From the NCBI RefSeq assembly GCF_003002025.1, contig NZ_PVZB01000016.1, forward strand, positions 153,139 through 217,138: DNA of 64,000 nucleotides. Reading direction: 5' to 3'. Source of the stretch: Paraburkholderia sp. BL25I1N1. GTDB taxonomy: Bacteria > Pseudomonadota > Gammaproteobacteria > Burkholderiales > Burkholderiaceae. The first letter of the stretch is position 1, and the number at the start of each line of letters is the position of its first letter. The notes below the pieces were generated by a model that saw only the letters and a program-made list of their open reading frames with translations, was not told the origin of the DNA and did no database searches. The position numbers and the translations under genes are program-made. Positions 42,439 to 51,779 of the stretch are shown here, one piece after another.

Positions 42439-43385
42439 GCGGCCGCTCCCCGAAAGCGCCGCGCGCACCGTCCAGCGCACGCGTAGGCGGCCTCGTGGTG
42501 GCCGCGCATGGCCGCCACTATCTGGTCGCGCCGGATGACGGCAGCGCCATGCTCCAATGCTTCCCGCGTGGCAAGCGCAGCGAGGTGGCGGTCGGCGATC
42601 GCGTGATTTACGAGTTGGCTTCGGCGGATCAGGGCGTGATCGTCGAGATCGGCGAACGGCGCAATCTGCTGTATCGCTCGGATCAGTACAAGTCGAAGCT
42701 GTTCGCCGCCAACCTCGATCAACTATTGGTCGTGTTGGCCACCGAACCGCATTTCAGCGAAGACCTGCTCGGGCGCGCGCTCGTCGCGGCTGAGGCGAAC
42801 GAGTTGAAGCCACTGATCGTGCTGAACAAGACCGATGTCACCGCTGAACTCGCAGGCGCGCGCAAGCGGCTCGAGCCGTATCGCGCGCTGGGTTATACGG
42901 TCGTGGAAGTGTCGATCAAGACACAGCCCGAAGCCGCGCGCGCCGCGTTGATCGAACATCTGCAGGGTCATTCGACGCTGCTGCTCGGCCAATCCGGCAT
43001 GGGCAAATCGACGCTCGTGAATCTGCTGATTCCCGATGCCGAAGTCGCCACCCGCGAGATTTCGACCGCACTGAACAGCGGACGCCATACGACGACCTTC
43101 ACACGTCTCTATCCATTGCCGGGTAGCGCGGACGGCGAAGGCGGCGCGTTGATCGACTCGCCGGGTTTCCAGGAATTCGGTCTACACCATTTGACCGAAG
43201 GTCGGCTTGAGCGCGCGTTTCCCGAGTTCCGGCCGCTGTTGCCGAACTGCCGGTTCTACAACTGCCATCATTTGCAGGAACCCGGTTGCGCGATTCTCGA
43301 AGCGGTCGCGGACGGCCGCATCCGCCGCGAACGGCATGCGCTGTACGCGCAACTCGTGCACGAAGCCAGCCAGATCGTCCGCTGA
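42435..43385 (+). CDS. rsgA: Ribosome small subunit-dependent GTPase RsgA
   Basis: A 316-aa circularly permuted GTPase for 30S maturation. The G4 motif NKTD precedes the P-loop GQSGMGKSTLVN, and G3 follows in IDSPGFQEFGLHH, the order typical of RsgA. The N-terminal OB fold covers about residues 10-75. The C-terminal zinc region has NCRFYNCHHLQEPGCAI. It starts within the stop of the M48 gene (ATGA). Confidence 0.95.
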   Translation: MSGRSPKAPRAPSSARVGGLVVAAHGRHYLVAPDDGSAMLQCFPRGKRSEVAVGDRVIYELASADQGVIVEIGERRNLLYRSDQYKSKLFAANLDQLLVVLATEPHFSEDLLGRALVAAEANELKPLIVLNKTDVTAELAGARKRLEPYRALGYTVVEVSIKTQPEAARAALIEHLQGHSTLLLGQSGMGKSTLVNLLIPDAEVATREISTALNSGRHTTTFTRLYPLPGSADGEGGALIDSPGFQEFGLHHLTEGRLERAFPEFRPLLPNCRFYNCHHLQEPGCAILEAVADGRIRRERHALYAQLVHEASQIVR

Positions 43386-43386
43386 C

Positions 43387-43707
43387 ATGAGACTGATGCG
43401 CGCGCCGAATCTGATCATCGGCCAGCATTGGGTCAATGTGCTGGCCACCGCCGGCATAGCCTGCGAATTGCACAATCGTTATCTGAACGGTGCGCTGGGG
43501 GATATTCCGGCGGATCAGTGTTCGCCGGAGCTTTGGCTCGTCGATGAGCGCGACGAGGCGATGGCGCGTAGGCTGATCGCCGCGGCTTCGCATGGTCCGG
43601 CGGCGGGGTCGCCTGGATGGACGTGCCGTCAGTGTGGCGAGGCACTCGAGGCGCAGTTTACGGTCTGCTGGCAGTGCGGGACGGCGCGCGATCCGCTGGA
43701 TGGGTGA
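43387..43707 (+). CDS. DUF2007-like protein with a zinc ribbon
   Basis: A 106-aa protein starting 2 bp after the rsgA stop. Residues 1-65 resemble the DUF2007 signal-transducing fold (LIIGQHWVNVLATAGIACELHN, ELWLVDERDEAMARRLI). The rest is a zinc ribbon with two CxxC knuckles (CRQCGEALEAQFTVCWQCG). The partner is unknown; tight coupling to rsgA suggests a ribosome-linked role, which is inference. Confidence 0.8.
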   Translation: MRLMRAPNLIIGQHWVNVLATAGIACELHNRYLNGALGDIPADQCSPELWLVDERDEAMARRLIAAASHGPAAGSPGWTCRQCGEALEAQFTVCWQCGTARDPLDG

Positions 43708-43817
43708 AGCGGCTCATAGCTGACCGGCGGGTTGGGCACGGCGCCGCGGCATGAACGGAAGAGGCCAAGGGCGGTGCGCCCCCCTACACGATTGATTTCC
43801 CCATGCCTGAAAAGCGA

Positions 43818-43846
43818 AACCCTACGCTTCGAAGAAACGTAGGGTT
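43818..43846 (-). terminator. Hairpin downstream of the CobD/CbiB family gene
   Basis: AACCCTACG and CGTAGGGTT form 9-bp perfect arms around an 11-base loop that itself contains TTCGAA. Followed on the minus strand by TTCGCTTTTCAGG, so it is a moderate terminator for the minus-strand gene. Confidence 0.55.
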
Positions 43847-43907
43847 GGGCGACAGACCGACTGCGGATTGCGCTTTCTTTACAGCTAGTAGCGCCGGCTT
43901 GGCGGCG

Positions 43908-44846
43908 TTAAGCCAGCCACACCGCAATCGTCAGCATCAACAACAGAATCATCCACAGCACCACCGCGCGCCACACCAGGCCCACGGCGGATTGCAGCGT
44001 GCGTGGCGTGCAGTCGTCGCCGACTTGCATCGGGCCGCCGTCGCCGGTGGCGAGCGCGTCGAGGCTTGACGGCTCAGCCAGCGGCCCGCTCAGACGGGCG
44101 CCCAGCGCACCACTACCTGCCGCCAGCAACACGCCGTCGTTCGCGTCCGGCCATTGGCGCGCATGGTTGCGCCATGCATAAATCGCGTCTTCGAAATTAC
44201 CGACGATCGCAAAACCCATCGACGTCAGCCGCGCCGGCACCCAGTCGATCACGAAGAAAGCACGCTGCGCAAAGCTCGAAAACGCGACGGTGCGATCGTC
44301 GACCGGCCGCGCCCACGTGCGCGCCAGATACTCGGCAATCCGGTACAGCACCGCGCCCGCCGGGCCGACCGGAATCAGAAACCAGAAGAACACCCCGAAC
44401 ACGTGCCGATGCGAAGCGACCACCGCGTGAATCAGCGTGTGACGCACGATCTCGCTGACCGGCATGTCGACGGTATCGAGCCCGGTCCATTCGCTCAGGA
44501 CTTCGCGCGCGCGCGGCACGTCGTCGTTATTCAACGCGAGATGGATGTCCGTGAAATAGTGGCTGAACTGGCGGAAGCCCAGCGTGAAGTACAGCACCGC
44601 GACATTCCACAGGAACGCCAGCGCAAAGTGAATGTGATACAGCACGTAGTAGACGAGCGCGACGACCAGCGTCCACGGCACCACCACCACGAGCCAGGCG
44701 AGCAGGCCATGCTTCGGCTTGCCGGCATCAAATCCGTGCGCTGCCGACTCCGCATGGTATTGAAGCAACGCGGACACCGGGTTATTCGGCGACAACGCGC
44801 GTATCTGTTCAATGATCAGAGCCAGCAATACGGAGAAAAAAGTCAT
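43908..44846 (-). CDS. CobD/CbiB family membrane protein
   Basis: A 312-aa protein with about 5 hydrophobic segments, starting MTFFSVLLALIIEQIRAL. It has the CobD/CbiB or AmpE-like pattern (ALNNDDVPRAREVLSEWTG, SEIVRHTLIHAVVASHRHVFGVFFWFLIPVGPAGAVLYRIAEYLA). In beta-proteobacteria this family often stands alone outside cobalamin operons, as here, so a direct role in adenosylcobinamide synthesis is not certain. It has no linked genes on its strand. Confidence 0.82.
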   Translation of the reverse strand: MTFFSVLLALIIEQIRALSPNNPVSALLQYHAESAAHGFDAGKPKHGLLAWLVVVVPWTLVVALVYYVLYHIHFALAFLWNVAVLYFTLGFRQFSHYFTDIHLALNNDDVPRAREVLSEWTGLDTVDMPVSEIVRHTLIHAVVASHRHVFGVFFWFLIPVGPAGAVLYRIAEYLARTWARPVDDRTVAFSSFAQRAFFVIDWVPARLTSMGFAIVGNFEDAIYAWRNHARQWPDANDGVLLAAGSGALGARLSGPLAEPSSLDALATGDGGPMQVGDDCTPRTLQSAVGLVWRAVVLWMILLLMLTIAVWLA

Positions 44847-44950
44847 GCGATGCGCCGTGCTTTTCGAGTTTTACGATTGTTTTATAACGATAGCACAGGG
44901 TCGGATGCCACTGAACGCCGACCTCGACAAACACCCGACAAGTGCACAAG

Positions 44951-45673
44951 TCATGCCGCGAGGAAGCGATAGAAGTTGCGCAGCATCGCTGCCGTCGCGC
45001 CCCAGATGAAATGGTGGCTGCCGACTTCGCTGCCGCTCTCGTCACCTTCAGCTTCAGCCGATGCGGCGCGCGGATACGGCATCGCGAAAAAGCGGCGCTC
45101 GCCGCCTTCATAGCGGAACACGCGCACTTCGTGGCGCGCAGGGTTCATCAGAAACGCGAGCGGCACTTCGAAAACTTCGGCGACCTCGAGCGCGTCCGCC
45201 TTCACCGTGAACGGCGGATGCACGAGGCCGATCACCGGCGTCACGCGAAAACCGGTGCCGGTCAGATAGTCGGGCAATGCGCCGAGAATTTCCACACGCG
45301 AGGGATCGAGGCCCACCTCTTCTTCCGCTTCCCGCAGCGCGGTTGCGGTGGCGTCGGCGTCGAAGGGTTCGTGACGGCCGCCAGGAAAGCTCACCTGACC
45401 TGCGTGATCGTTCAGATGGTCGGCGCGCTGAGTCAGCAGGACGGTCAGGCCGTGTTCACGGACCACCAGCGGCACCAGCACCGCCGCGACTCGCGGATCG
45501 GCGTGGGTATCGCGCCAGGGCGCATCGACGACCATCTCGGGGGTCCAGTGAAGGCGTTGCTCGAAGCGTGCGCGCAGGCCATCAGGCGTGAGACGGTCGG
45601 CCGCCACCGGCGGCAGATCGGCGCCTGTCGCTTCGACAGGCAGGGTTTCAGGCTCAAAGACGGGGCGGGTCAA
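44951..45673 (-). CDS. NUDIX hydrolase, CoA pyrophosphatase (NudL) type
   Basis: A 240-aa protein. The NUDIX box is GGRHEPFDADATATALREAEEEVGL, preceded by QVSFP. The following segment LPDYLTGTGFRVTPVIGLVHPP and VAEVFEVPLAFLMNP is characteristic of the CoA diphosphatase (NudL/PCD1) group. Likely reaction: hydrolysis of CoA or acyl-CoA to 3',5'-ADP and phosphopantetheine. Its start is well supported by the family-like core beginning near residue 20. Confidence 0.88.
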   Translation of the reverse strand: MTRPVFEPETLPVEATGADLPPVAADRLTPDGLRARFEQRLHWTPEMVVDAPWRDTHADPRVAAVLVPLVVREHGLTVLLTQRADHLNDHAGQVSFPGGRHEPFDADATATALREAEEEVGLDPSRVEILGALPDYLTGTGFRVTPVIGLVHPPFTVKADALEVAEVFEVPLAFLMNPARHEVRVFRYEGGERRFFAMPYPRAASAEAEGDESGSEVGSHHFIWGATAAMLRNFYRFLAA

Positions 45674-45726
45674 CGGGTCTCTCGAAATGAGCGGATAGGG
45701 ACATTCCGCTATTTTGACCTGGCAAA

Positions 45727-45757
45727 CAAAAAAGCACCCGCGAGGGGTGCTTTTTCT
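45727..45757 (-). terminator. Terminator of the rpsP-rimM-trmD-rplS operon
   Basis: AAAAAGCACCC-GCGA-GGGTGCTTTTT, with A and T runs on both sides, sits 9 bp past the rplS stop. It may also end transcription from the other side. Confidence 0.88.
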
Positions 45758-45765
45758 TACAGCAT

Positions 45766-46158
45766 TTACGCTTCGGCAGCGTTGCGATCTTTCTTCGCAA
45801 CCAGCTTTTCCTTGATCCGGGCAGACTTGCCCGAACGGTCGCGCAGGTAGTAGAGCTTCGCACGACGCACATCGCCACGACGCTTCACGACGATGCTTGC
45901 CAGCAGCGGCGAGTACGTCTGGAACGTACGCTCGACGCCTTCGCCCGACGAAATCTTGCGGACGATGAACGACGAATTCAGACCACGGTTACGCTTGGCG
46001 ATCACGACGCCTTCGTAAGCCTGAACACGCTTACGCGTACCTTCAACCACGTTCACGCTGACGATCACCGTATCGCCGGGGGCGAATTCGGGGATGGTTT
46101 TCTCGCCGAGAGCGCGGCCGATTTCTTCCTGCTCGAGAATTGCAATCAGATTCATCAC
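45766..46158 (-). CDS. rplS: 50S ribosomal protein L19
   Basis: A 130-aa L19 (MNLIAILEQEEIGR, then GDTVIVSVNVVEGTRKRVQAYEGVVIAKRNRGLNSSFIVRKISSGEGVERTF and KRRGDVRRAKLYYLRDRSGKSARIKEKL). It lies at the 30S-50S interface. Last gene of the conserved rpsP-rimM-trmD-rplS operon; the start at 46158 is as in the family (MMNLIA or MNLIA). Confidence 0.97.
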   Translation of the reverse strand: MMNLIAILEQEEIGRALGEKTIPEFAPGDTVIVSVNVVEGTRKRVQAYEGVVIAKRNRGLNSSFIVRKISSGEGVERTFQTYSPLLASIVVKRRGDVRRAKLYYLRDRSGKSARIKEKLVAKKDRNAAEA

Positions 46159-46300
46159 TGACTCCTAAGTCCATCTTGTCGACGTTCGTACCTGCCTCGT
46201 GAAAACACTTGGCTACGGCCCCGATAGAGGATGGGTTCACATCTGGCACCGTGCACGCATGCGCGGCGCCGCCTAATGTCCGCTTGCAAGACCCAAGGCT

Positions 46301-47068
46301 TTACGCCTTCGACTCTTCCTTCGCGAGACTCGCAAGCCATGCCTCGTCGGCACGGCTCAACATCTTGTTCTTTCTGGCCTTCACGATCAGATCGGGCCGT
46401 TTGTTCAACGTATTGCGCAACGCTTCACGCCGGCGCCACGCCTCGATCTCCGCATGATGGCCGCCGAGCAGCACATCCGGCACACGCACGCCGTTGTATT
46501 CCTCGGGGCGCGTGTAATGCGGGCAATCCAGCAGCACGTCGACAAAACTATCCTGCACCGCCGACTGCGAGTCGTTGAGCACGCCCGGCAACTGACGCAC
46601 CACGGCGTCCATCAAGGCCATGGCCGGCAATTCGCCGCCCGACAGCACGAAGTCGCCCAGGCTGACTTCTTCGTCGACGACACGGTCGAGCAAACGCTGA
46701 TCGATCGCCTCATAGCGCCCGCACAACAGGATCAAACCGGGCTCGGCCGCGAACTGCATGACGCGGTCGTGATTCAACGTGGCGCCTTGCGGCGACATCA
46801 TCACGACGCGCGACGCGCCGATGCCCTGCTCCGCCTGCGCTGCTTTCGCGGCGCCGATCGCGTCTTCCAGCGGTTTGGCCAGCATCACCATGCCCGGGCC
46901 GCCGCCGTACGGGCGATCGTCGATCGTGCGGTAGTTGTCGGTTGTGAAATCGCGCGGATTCCACGTACGCAACCCGTAGCGCTCCTGCTTCGCGGCACGG
47001 CTGGTGATACCCCAGTCGGTCAGCGCGCGAAACATGTCAGGAAAGAGCGTGACGACATCGAACTGCAT
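46301..47068 (-). CDS. trmD: tRNA (guanine-N1)-methyltransferase TrmD
   Basis: Methylates G37 of tRNAs reading codons that start with C or with CGG/CCN, preventing +1 frameshifting. The 255-aa SPOUT protein has MQFDVVTLFPDMFRALTDWG, DDRPYGGGPGMVM, LILLCGRYEAIDQRLLD (SAM-binding knot) and SLGDFVLSGGELPAMAL. ATG 47068 is preferred over 47080 (four extra residues MERA) by family similarity. Confidence 0.96.
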   Translation of the reverse strand: MQFDVVTLFPDMFRALTDWGITSRAAKQERYGLRTWNPRDFTTDNYRTIDDRPYGGGPGMVMLAKPLEDAIGAAKAAQAEQGIGASRVVMMSPQGATLNHDRVMQFAAEPGLILLCGRYEAIDQRLLDRVVDEEVSLGDFVLSGGELPAMALMDAVVRQLPGVLNDSQSAVQDSFVDVLLDCPHYTRPEEYNGVRVPDVLLGGHHAEIEAWRRREALRNTLNKRPDLIVKARKNKMLSRADEAWLASLAKEESKA

Positions 47069-47093
47069 CGCTCTCTCCATTCAGCGAAATTAT

Positions 47094-47822
47094 TTAGTAA
47101 TCAGCTTCCCAATCGACAGTGATCTGCTTCGCCGCCTGGTCCACCGTTTTGACAAAGACGCCGACGAACGGGATCAAACGCTCGCCGGTAACCGGCTTGC
47201 CGCTTTTGTCGGTATCCGGGTATTCGATGCGCAACACCGAGTGCGCACCGTTGTCGATCATGTCTGCAACTTTGCCGAGATTGACCCCGGCAACGTTCAC
47301 CACATCCAGGCCGAGCAGGTCGACCCAGTAGAACTCGTCGGCTTCGAGAGCCGGAAATTCGCTGCGGCTGATATAGACGCGGGAGCCTCGCAGTGCCAGC
47401 GCCACATCGCGGTCAGTGACGCCGCCCAGATGGGCAACCACACTGTCGCTATGCGTTTTCGCCTGCAACGACGGCGCCGACTTGCGCTCCTGGCCTTTGA
47501 TCAGCCACCAGCGCTTCGCGCTCAGCAACGCATCGCCGCCGTGGCCGGCATCCGCGTGCGCGGCCACCTTGACCCAGCCTTTGAGGCCGTAAGCGTCGAC
47601 GATTGCGCCGACCTCGACCGCGTCGGCAGGCCAGCTTTCCACCGTTTCCATGCGCATTTCTGCCGCACCGGCCCCGGCGTTTGCAACTTGGGCTTTCGCC
47701 TTGCCTTCGGTTTTTTCGACCGGCTTGCGGACGAATGCACCGAACGGCGCCTGACCAGACGTCTTCGCGCGCGGGGCTGCTGCCTTTACGCGACCTGAAC
47801 TGCCGGAATCACGTTCAGACAT
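47094..47822 (-). CDS. rimM: 16S rRNA processing protein RimM
   Basis: A 242-aa RimM, which assists 30S head assembly with S19. Conserved: VEVGAIVDAYGLKGWVKVAAHAD, the DRDVALALRGSRVYISRSEFPALEADEFYWVDLLGLDVVN segment and KLxxM-like VADMIDNGAHSVLRI, ending with FVGVFVKTVDQAAKQITVDWEADY. The first 65 residues are a Lys/Ala-rich extension not found in E. coli RimM, so an internal start is possible, but no good one is obvious. Confidence 0.93.
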   Translation of the reverse strand: MSERDSGSSGRVKAAAPRAKTSGQAPFGAFVRKPVEKTEGKAKAQVANAGAGAAEMRMETVESWPADAVEVGAIVDAYGLKGWVKVAAHADAGHGGDALLSAKRWWLIKGQERKSAPSLQAKTHSDSVVAHLGGVTDRDVALALRGSRVYISRSEFPALEADEFYWVDLLGLDVVNVAGVNLGKVADMIDNGAHSVLRIEYPDTDKSGKPVTGERLIPFVGVFVKTVDQAAKQITVDWEADY

Positions 47823-47942
47823 AAGAACACCTTGAAGAGAACCTCGCTGCCAGCTTCGACGCCTGCTTCAGCAAAACACCTTGCGCATCGCACCGCTCAC
47901 TCAAACCGCGCGAACCGACGACGATACGCATGCTAGCCGCCA

Positions 47943-48197
47943 TTAAGCAGCCGGCTGCGCCTTTGCAGCTTCCTTCACGAGGCGCTCGACGGTCGGCGAC
48001 AGTTGTGCGCCAACGCCTTGCCAGTACGTCAGGCGGTCCTGAGCGATACGGAGGGATTCACCCTTCGTAGCGACCGGGTTGTAGAAGCCAACGCGCTCGA
48101 TGAAGCGGCCGTCACGACGGTTACGCGAATCGGTTGCGACGATGTTGTAGAACGGGCGCTTCTTGGAGCCGCCACGAGCCAAGCGGATGATGACCAT
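47943..48197 (-). CDS. rpsP: 30S ribosomal protein S16
   Basis: An 84-aa S16 (MVIIRLARGGSKKRPFYNIV, DSRNRRDGRFIERVGFYNPVA, LRIAQDRLTYWQGVGAQLSPTVERL). ATG at 48197 matches the family start; the frame is open further upstream. First gene of the rpsP-rimM-trmD-rplS operon. Confidence 0.97.
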   Translation of the reverse strand: MVIIRLARGGSKKRPFYNIVATDSRNRRDGRFIERVGFYNPVATKGESLRIAQDRLTYWQGVGAQLSPTVERLVKEAAKAQPAA

Positions 48198-48242
48198 ACT
48201 AGAATCCTTGAAAACCGGGGTTCGGAACGACTGAAACACGCG

Positions 48243-48271
48243 ATTATAGCGGGAAACCGACGCCATAACAA
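48243..48271 (-). promoter_or_regulatory. Sigma-70 promoter of the rpsP operon
   Basis: On the minus strand TTGTTA (48271-48266) and TATAAT (48248-48243) are separated by 17 bp. It is about 45 bp upstream of the rpsP ATG and is the clear promoter for the four-gene operon. Confidence 0.8.
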
Positions 48272-48369
48272 ACACTTACCCGGATAAACTGAACGACGGG
48301 GTTGCGCCGGCCGTACAGGCGGGAGCCTGAAACCACGCCGAAACGCCCGAATTACCTGACGGAGCGCCC

Positions 48370-49554
48370 GTGAAACTCCTGCCGCCAACCGTGTTTTTGC
48401 GCGCTTTCTATACCGCCGCCACGCGATTCATCGCCTCGGCGCGCGATTTGCGAAGCCGGGCGCTTCGCACGGGCACGGCCGTGTTACTCACCGCAACTGC
48501 CCTGCCATGCCTCGCCGCGCTACCCGTGGACCGAATCAAATTGCCGCCGGGCTTCCATATCGAGGTCTTGTCGGATGCCGTGCCGAGCGCGCGAGCCATG
48601 GCGCTCTCGCCGAAGGGCGTTCTCTATATAGGCAGCCTCGACGGCCACGTCTACGCGCTCGAATTGCAGAACGGACGTGTGACGGCCCGCCACGTGATCG
48701 CTTCCGGCCTGGAAACGCCGGCGGGTGTCGCGTGGCACGATGGCGCGCTCTATGTATCCGCGGTGTCGAAAATTGTACGCTTCGATGCGATCGATACTCA
48801 CCTGAACGGTCCGCCCAAACCCGCCGTCGTAATCGACACCTTCCCCACGGAGACGCACCACGGCTGGAAATTCATCGCGTTCGGCCCGGACGGCAAGCTC
48901 TACGTGCCGCAAGGTGCGCCCTGCAACGTCTGCCTGAAAGATCGCAACCGTTTCGGGCTGATCGGCCGCATGGACCCGGACGGCAGTCACTACGAGATCG
49001 TGGCGCGTGGCATCCGCAATTCGGTCGGCTTCGCGTGGCATCCCGCGACGCATGAACTGTGGTTCACCGACAACGGCCGCGACCTGCTTGGCGACGACGT
49101 GCCGGACGACAAGCTCAACCGCGCGCCGCGCGCCGGGATGGATTTCGGCTTTCCGTACTGCCATGGCGGCGACACGCCCGATCCCGAGTTCGGCAAGGAC
49201 CACCCGTGCAGCGCGTTTACGCCACCCGCGGTCAAACTCGGTGCGCATGTCGCGGCGCTCGGCATGCGCTTTTACGACGGCCCGATGTTTCCGGCCGCCT
49301 ACCGGAACAGTATTTTTATCGCCGAGCACGGTTCGTGGAATCGCAGCAAGAAGGTCGGCTATCGCGTTGTGCACGTGGTTACGAATCCCGATGGCAGCAA
49401 TGCCCGCCAGGAAGTGTTTGCCGAAGGCTGGCTGCAATCCGGCGAAACCGAGTGGGGACGCCCGGCCGACGTGCTGCCACTGCCCGACGGTTCGCTACTC
49501 ATCAGCGACGACTACGCTGGCGCTGTCTATCGCGTCACCTACTCGGCGCCGTAG
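48370..49554 (+). CDS. PQQ-type sugar/sorbosone dehydrogenase family protein (beta-propeller)
   Basis: A 394-aa exported beta-propeller protein. The N-terminal 45 residues hold a signal or anchor. The body resembles soluble L-sorbosone/glucose dehydrogenases: VLSDAVPSARAMALSPKGVLYIGSLDGHVYA, GVAWHDGALYVSAVSKIVRFDAI, FTDNGRDLLGDDVPDDKLNRAPRAGMDFGFPYCHGGDTPDPEF and AEHGSWNRSKKVGYRV. A CxxC motif occurs in APCNVCL, as in this subgroup. The substrate is unknown and PQQ dependence is inferred from family. Confidence 0.87.
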   Translation: MKLLPPTVFLRAFYTAATRFIASARDLRSRALRTGTAVLLTATALPCLAALPVDRIKLPPGFHIEVLSDAVPSARAMALSPKGVLYIGSLDGHVYALELQNGRVTARHVIASGLETPAGVAWHDGALYVSAVSKIVRFDAIDTHLNGPPKPAVVIDTFPTETHHGWKFIAFGPDGKLYVPQGAPCNVCLKDRNRFGLIGRMDPDGSHYEIVARGIRNSVGFAWHPATHELWFTDNGRDLLGDDVPDDKLNRAPRAGMDFGFPYCHGGDTPDPEFGKDHPCSAFTPPAVKLGAHVAALGMRFYDGPMFPAAYRNSIFIAEHGSWNRSKKVGYRVVHVVTNPDGSNARQEVFAEGWLQSGETEWGRPADVLPLPDGSLLISDDYAGAVYRVTYSAP

Positions 49555-49907
49555 CCCGCTTCGCGTGGCAAGCAGCGTCAGACGCCGTCCGCACGAAAAG
49601 TCTGGCCAGAAATGAGCGTCGGCACCCACGCCACCTATCCGGCCGGGTTCGGCGCTCGTCACGCCACTAGCCAAGCCGGTATGATCAGCCGCCGCACCGC
49701 CGCCATAATCACGCCCCCTAGGACTCGTGGTCAACGCGGCCTCGCCCATGGCTGCCCTACCCTTCACCCCACGGCCGAGAGCGCCTTCGACCCTGCCGCG
49801 ACTACCCGTCACGTGACCGGCGGCCCATGGCGGGCGTAGAATGCGCGTCGGTCCGCGCGCGCTGCGCGCCGCTCCTTTCGACCGCCTGTCACTCTGCTCT
49901 GGCCTAC
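49555..49907. other. Intergenic region
   Basis: 353 bp with no supportable gene, terminator with a T run, or RNA structure. Open frames crossing it are shadows or extensions of the TM2-like gene. Confidence 0.5.
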
Positions 49908-50375
49908 ATGTCCACCCTTGTCTCGACTTCCCCGCGTTTTAGATCCAAGACGATTACCGCCGCACTTGCGTTCTTCTTCGGTAGCCTCGGCGCTCACCGG
50001 TTCTATCTGTACGGCATGCGCGACATCTACGGATGGGCACATGTGCTCGGCACGCTGATCGGCATTCCGGGGGCCATGCTCCTCGTGGCGAGCGAACGCG
50101 CTTCGATGCTCGGCTGGGTGCTGGCCTTTCCCGGCGCGATCTCGCTGCTCGCCGCGTTTCTCGCCGCGATCGTCTACGGGCTGCGTCCGGACGAAAAGTG
50201 GGACGCGCAATTCAACGCCCAGACCCAGCGCAAAAGCCGCTCCGGCTGGACCGTCATTTTCATCGTGATCTTTTCGCTGCTGATCGGCGCCTTCCTGCTG
50301 ATGACAGGTCTCGCCATTTCGTTTCAGACGTACTTCGAAAGCCAGGTGCAGGCGGCCAAAGCGCTCTCGCAATGA
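49908..50375 (+). CDS. TM2-domain-like membrane protein
   Basis: A 155-aa protein with TM2-like opening TITAALAFFFGSLGAHRFYLYGMRDIYGWAH (about residues 15-45), then two more hydrophobic segments and a fourth near the C-terminus. TM2 domains mark small inner-membrane proteins of unknown role. The ATG at 49908 (MSTLVSTSP) is chosen over the earlier one, whose added residues are not hydrophobic or conserved. It is convergent with the radical SAM gene. Confidence 0.8.
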   Translation: MSTLVSTSPRFRSKTITAALAFFFGSLGAHRFYLYGMRDIYGWAHVLGTLIGIPGAMLLVASERASMLGWVLAFPGAISLLAAFLAAIVYGLRPDEKWDAQFNAQTQRKSRSGWTVIFIVIFSLLIGAFLLMTGLAISFQTYFESQVQAAKALSQ

Positions 50376-50391
50376 TCCGCCGCGCGGCGCG

Positions 50392-51540
50392 CTAGAAAAG
50401 ATTCAGTTGAGGATCGTCGTGTGCCGGCTTATCGGCACGCGGCACGTCGACCGGGCGAAAGTGCGACATATCCAGAATGCCGCGGTCCCGGCGGTTCAAC
50501 CCCAAACGGCGCACCGCCTTGTGGAATCGCTGCTTGAGCAGATCCGCCCACAAGCCCTCACCTTTCATGCGCGTGGAGAACGAAGAGTCGTAGTCCTTCC
50601 CACCCCGCATGTCCCGCACGCGACTCATCACCCGATCGGCACGATCTGGAAAGTGCGCCGTGAGCCAATCCTTGAATAGCGGCGCGACTTCCCACGGCAG
50701 ACGCAACACGATGTAGCTCGCGTTGCTCGCGCCGGCTTCCGCGCAGGCCTCCAGCACGCGCTCCATGTCCGGTTCGGTGACGAACGGAATCACCGGCGCG
50801 ATGCTGACGCCGACCGGAATGCCCGCCTCGCTCAACGTGCGGATAGCGCGCAAGCGCCGCGACGGCGTGGCCGCGCGCGGCTCGAGCGTGCGAGCGATCT
50901 CAGCGTCCAGCGTGGTGATGGTGATGGCCGCCATGAATTGCCCGCGCGCCGCCATGGGCGCCAACAGATCGAGATCGCGTTCGATCAGCGACGACTTGGT
51001 GATCGCCGCAAACGGATGCTGACGCTCGCTGAGCACTTCGATCACCCTGCGCGTGAGTCGCAGATCGCGCTCGACGGGTTGCCAGGCGTCCGTATTAACG
51101 CCCAGCGCGATCGGCTCCGGCACATAGGACTTCTTCGACAGTTCCCGCTCGAGCAACTCCGGCGCATTAATCTTGGCGTAGATCCGGCTTTCGAAGTCGA
51201 GGCCCGGCGACAGTCCCAGATAAGCGTGCGTGGGCCGCGCAAAACAATAAATGCAGCCGTGCTCACACCCACGATACGGGTTCAGCGACACGCTGAACGG
51301 AATATCCGGCGACGCATTGCGCGTAAGAATGGTCTTGGCCCGTTCTTCGAAGACCTGCGTGCGCAAGACCTTGGGCTCGTCGTCTTCCGGTGCCGACAGC
51401 CAGCCGTCGTCCACCGCTTCGCGCTGGTCGACTTCGTAGCGGCCTTGCAGGTTCGTCACCGCGCCACGGTGTTTGCGAGGCGCGGGCGGCGCGATCGGAA
51501 ATTCGTTGACGGAGTGGGAGTCGGAGTCGGAGTCGGTCAC
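50392..51540 (-). CDS. Radical SAM protein of the PA0069 / spore-photoproduct-lyase-like family
   Basis: A protein of about 382 aa if started at GTG 51540 (VTDSDSDSHSVNEFP). The cluster motif is YRGCEHGCIYCFARP (Cx3Cx2C), followed by YLGLSPGLDFESRIYAKINAPELL and GVNTDAWQPVERDLRLTRRVIEVL. Later stretches SIAPVIPFVTEP and SYIVLRLPWEVAPLFKDWL support the PA0069-type group. The function of the group is not established. The start is uncertain, because the open frame extends a further 100 codons. Confidence 0.85.
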   Translation of the reverse strand: MTDSDSDSHSVNEFPIAPPAPRKHRGAVTNLQGRYEVDQREAVDDGWLSAPEDDEPKVLRTQVFEERAKTILTRNASPDIPFSVSLNPYRGCEHGCIYCFARPTHAYLGLSPGLDFESRIYAKINAPELLERELSKKSYVPEPIALGVNTDAWQPVERDLRLTRRVIEVLSERQHPFAAITKSSLIERDLDLLAPMAARGQFMAAITITTLDAEIARTLEPRAATPSRRLRAIRTLSEAGIPVGVSIAPVIPFVTEPDMERVLEACAEAGASNASYIVLRLPWEVAPLFKDWLTAHFPDRADRVMSRVRDMRGGKDYDSSFSTRMKGEGLWADLLKQRFHKAVRRLGLNRRDRGILDMSHFRPVDVPRADKPAHDDPQLNLF

Positions 51541-51779
51541 GGCTGGAACACGTAAAAACGCAAAACGGAAAAACGGCGTAAAACACCTGTACAAATATAC
51601 AGTGTTTACGCCGTTTGTCGAGCCCCGCCGAGTGCTGTCGAGGTCTGGCCAGGATTCGCAAAAAAATCCGCCACATCTTGCCCTAAGCCGCTGATCTGGA
51701 TACGAAATCGATGGTCGGATCGGGCGGTGGCACGGAGCGTTGCAGATCCAGCCGATAGTGAGGAGGCAGCGGGGCTGCG

